A stretch of DNA of 7,811 nt, from the NCBI GenBank assembly GCA_011052055.1, contig DRJW01000215.1, positions 1 through 7,811 on the forward strand, given 5' to 3'. The stretch comes from Nitrospirota bacterium. GTDB taxonomy: Bacteria; Nitrospinota_A; UBA7883. The notes under the pieces are model-generated. The model saw only the letters and a list, made by a program, of their open reading frames with translations, ran no database searches and had not been told where the DNA came from. Below, piece after piece: positions 6,119 through 7,811 of the stretch; position 1 is the first letter of the stretch; the number at the start of each line of letters is the position of its first letter. The position numbers and the translations under genes were made by a program.

Positions 6119-7192
6119 CTACAAAACCCAGCTATAGTAATAAAGAAGACGGCCCAGCAACTGCGTCAACAATGGTCTTTCGACCGGCTCATTTCTATCC
6201 ATTGTCCGGCATGTCTGCTCGTAGCGGGTGAATATTCGCGCCATTTTTTCGACTATTACAGGATCGCGGATAACGAGGTTCAACTCCAGGTTCCAGTAAA
6301 GGCTCATGGAATCGAGGTTGGCGGTGCCGACCGTAAGCCAGTGGTCATCTATAACCGCAAACTTCGAGTGGAGCATTGGGCCAATATGCCGTCTGATAGT
6401 CACACCGTTGTTTAGCAGACGTTTTAACGCAGGCCATGAGGCCAGATCCACCAGCTTTACATCGGAGCTATCTGGAACAATCACCCGGACATCCACGCCG
6501 CGTTTTGAGGCGTGAATCATCGCTTTTATCAGCTTTCTGCGAGGAATGAAATAGGCCTGGGCTATCCAGACTCTACTCCTCGACTTTTTTATGGCCGATA
6601 TGTAAAGACGTTTAATCGGGTAGTTTTGATATTTCGGACGGCCATCGCATACGTGTATCGCTCCTTTAGCCATCTCTTTAAAACGGGTTTTAGGTTTGAC
6701 CGGTTTTTTTCCCCACACTTTCTGAAAAGACGCAATAAGATCGTTCACAGGAGCGCCGCGCCCTCTTATCATAATATCCTCCCAATCAAGGAACCTTTCC
6801 CCGATATTCATACCGCCGATGTAATAAGTTGACTTGTCGAGGATAATAAGCTTCCTATGGTTTCTGCGAAAAAGCCGGTGAACAGAAAAAGGCGCTCTTG
6901 TTTTGCGGGGATTAACCGGATGGTACTCTATTATCGAGACACCGGCGGATTCCATCTCATCGAAATATCTGGCCGAAGTAAAAAACGATCCGAAGGAATC
7001 GTACATCAGCTGTACAGCCACCTTTCTCCTGGCCAGTTTTATAAGAATCTGCTTGAACTTATCGCCTATACCCCCCTCCTCGATGCAATACATCTGGATA
7101 AGAGCCGATTCTTCCACTTTACGCAAATCGTCGAATAGAGAAGAGTAAAACTCATCCGCCGTCGTAAGGATGGAAATATTCTCTTTTTGCAT
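6119..7192 (-). CDS. HKD phospholipase D-family protein, cardiolipin synthase-like (ClsB-type)
   Basis: This 357-residue protein has both catalytic HKD motifs. The first is H112-x-K114-x4-D119 in RNHRKLIILD, followed by YIGGMNIGERF. The second is H275-x-K277-x4-D282 in LHSKFAVIDD, followed by VGTANLDSMSL. The GGMNIG and GTANLD tails are typical of bacterial cardiolipin synthases, which join phosphatidylglycerol with another phospholipid. There is no N-terminal membrane hairpin as in ClsA, so it looks more like the ClsB type. The basic segments and the C-terminal QLLGRLLYYYSWVL may contact the membrane. The start is ATG 7192, with AAGGA (7205-7201) 8 nt upstream. It lies downstream of pckA on the same strand but beyond a terminator, so it probably has its own weak promoter or lives on read-through. 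A different phosphatidyltransferase or phospholipase activity cannot be excluded from sequence. Confidence 0.88.
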   Translation of the reverse strand: MQKENISILTTADEFYSSLFDDLRKVEESALIQMYCIEEGGIGDKFKQILIKLARRKVAVQLMYDSFGSFFTSARYFDEMESAGVSIIEYHPVNPRKTRAPFSVHRLFRRNHRKLIILDKSTYYIGGMNIGERFLDWEDIMIRGRGAPVNDLIASFQKVWGKKPVKPKTRFKEMAKGAIHVCDGRPKYQNYPIKRLYISAIKKSRSRVWIAQAYFIPRRKLIKAMIHASKRGVDVRVIVPDSSDVKLVDLASWPALKRLLNNGVTIRRHIGPMLHSKFAVIDDHWLTVGTANLDSMSLYWNLELNLVIRDPVIVEKMARIFTRYEQTCRTMDRNEPVERPLLTQLLGRLLYYYSWVL

Positions 7193-7213
7193 CCTAAGCG
7201 TCCTTGAATGCCG

Positions 7214-7257
7214 AAAAAAAGCCTGGCTTTAAAGCTGAAAACTCAAAACCAGGCTTT
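7214..7257 (-). terminator. Intrinsic terminator of pckA
   Basis: On the minus strand AAAGCCTGG (7257-7249) pairs perfectly with CCAGGCTTT (7226-7218). The pairing can extend inwards by three A-T pairs after one mismatch, and a run of seven T follows (7220-7214). It begins 14 nt after the pckA stop. Read on the plus strand there is no T-tract after the stem, so it is directional. The loop side also holds the palindrome GCTTTAAAGC (7226-7235), allowing alternative pairing. Confidence 0.88.
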
Positions 7258-7271
7258 ATCTTAACGCTAAT

Positions 7272-7811
7272 TTAAACTGAAGGCGCCGAGGATTTTATCT
7301 CATCGGAAACAGAGGATTCATATTCCTTGAAATTATCGACAAATCTTTTGGCGAGCTCCGCCGCCTTTGCGTCATATGCGGCTTTGTCCGCCCAGGTGTT
7401 TTTGGGGATCAAGATTTTCGCTGGCGCGCCTGGCACGCTTTTGGGAACCTGAACTTTGAAAACGGGGTCAATAACTGTTTCAACGTTGTCGAGCTTGCCT
7501 TCAAGGGCCGCAGACAGCATAGCGCGGGTATAATCAATTTTCATACGGCTACCGACCCCGTAAGGGCCGCCGGTCCATCCTGTGTTTACAAGCCATGTAT
7601 TCACATTGTGCTCAGCGATTTTCTTCCCAAGGAGGTCTGCGTAAACCGACGGGTGCAAAGCCATGAACGGCGCGCCGAAGCATGTTGAAAAGGTGGCTGA
7701 AGGCTCGGTTACGCCTCGTTCGGTGCCGGCCACTTTGGCAGTGTAGCCGGAAATAAAATGATACATCGCCTGGGCGGGAGTCAGCCTGGAAATGGGAGGT
7801 AACACACCGAA
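7272..7811 (-). CDS. pckA: ATP-dependent phosphoenolpyruvate carboxykinase, C-terminal third (cut by window edge)
   Basis: PckA converts oxaloacetate plus ATP to PEP, CO2 and ADP, the entry step of gluconeogenesis, in the cytoplasm. The visible 180 residues begin FGVLPPISRLTPAQAMYHF, matching the middle of the ATP-type enzyme. They continue with SGYTAKVAGTERGVTEP, ATFSTCFGAPFMALHP, WLVNTGWTGGPYGVGSRMKI and YTRAM, all strongly conserved in the family. The C-terminal helices end ELAKRFVDNFKEYE. The GTP-type enzyme does not share these motifs. The frame stays open to base 7811, so the in-frame GTG at 7805 is internal; about 350 N-terminal residues including the kinase P-loop lie off the right edge. 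An intrinsic terminator follows the stop. Confidence 0.96.
   Translation of the reverse strand, partial: FGVLPPISRLTPAQAMYHFISGYTAKVAGTERGVTEPSATFSTCFGAPFMALHPSVYADLLGKKIAEHNVNTWLVNTGWTGGPYGVGSRMKIDYTRAMLSAALEGKLDNVETVIDPVFKVQVPKSVPGAPAKILIPKNTWADKAAYDAKAAELAKRFVDNFKEYESSVSDEIKSSAPSV

Overview
The window reads as chromosomal DNA from a Gram-negative, respiring bacterium. The support is a lipoprotein-type c-type cytochrome, an HKD cardiolipin synthase-like enzyme, a c-di-GMP cyclase and an iron-sulfur-rich split glutamate synthase. The style resembles Desulfobacterota, Nitrospirota or Nitrospinota relatives, but no gene here fixes the phylum. No tRNA, rRNA, CRISPR array, insertion sequence or phage gene was seen. 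Coding density is very high and no gene-free stretch exceeds about 90 bases.

Left part (1-3223, + strand): a three-gene operon for a split, archaeal-type glutamate synthase (or a close relative). The genes are a class II glutamine amidotransferase subunit cut by the window edge, an FMN/iron-sulfur synthase subunit with a two-cluster ferredoxin head, and a GXGXG beta-helix subunit. Gaps are 7 and 12 nt. No NAD(P)H-oxidising GltD-type subunit lies inside the window. The ferredoxin head may receive electrons from ferredoxin or from a partner encoded elsewhere.

Middle part (3260-4973, - strand): a small lipoprotein with two CxxCH haem motifs, overlapped at its 3' end by a diguanylate cyclase of Rossmann-GAF-GGDEF architecture. 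The cyclase probably starts at a TTG codon inside the cytochrome gene, with a strong Shine-Dalgarno sequence also inside that gene. This pair is the most interesting part of the window: a possible redox or haem input tied to c-di-GMP output. The functional link is inferred from gene arrangement only.

Right part: rlmN (+ strand, 5063-6094) diverges from the cytochrome/cyclase pair across a short AT-rich spacer. It converges on an HKD phospholipase D/cardiolipin synthase-like gene (- strand, 6119-7192). Upstream of that is the C-terminal third of ATP-dependent PEP carboxykinase, pckA (- strand, running off the right edge), which ends in a clear intrinsic terminator. These last genes are housekeeping: ribosome modification, phospholipid synthesis and gluconeogenesis.
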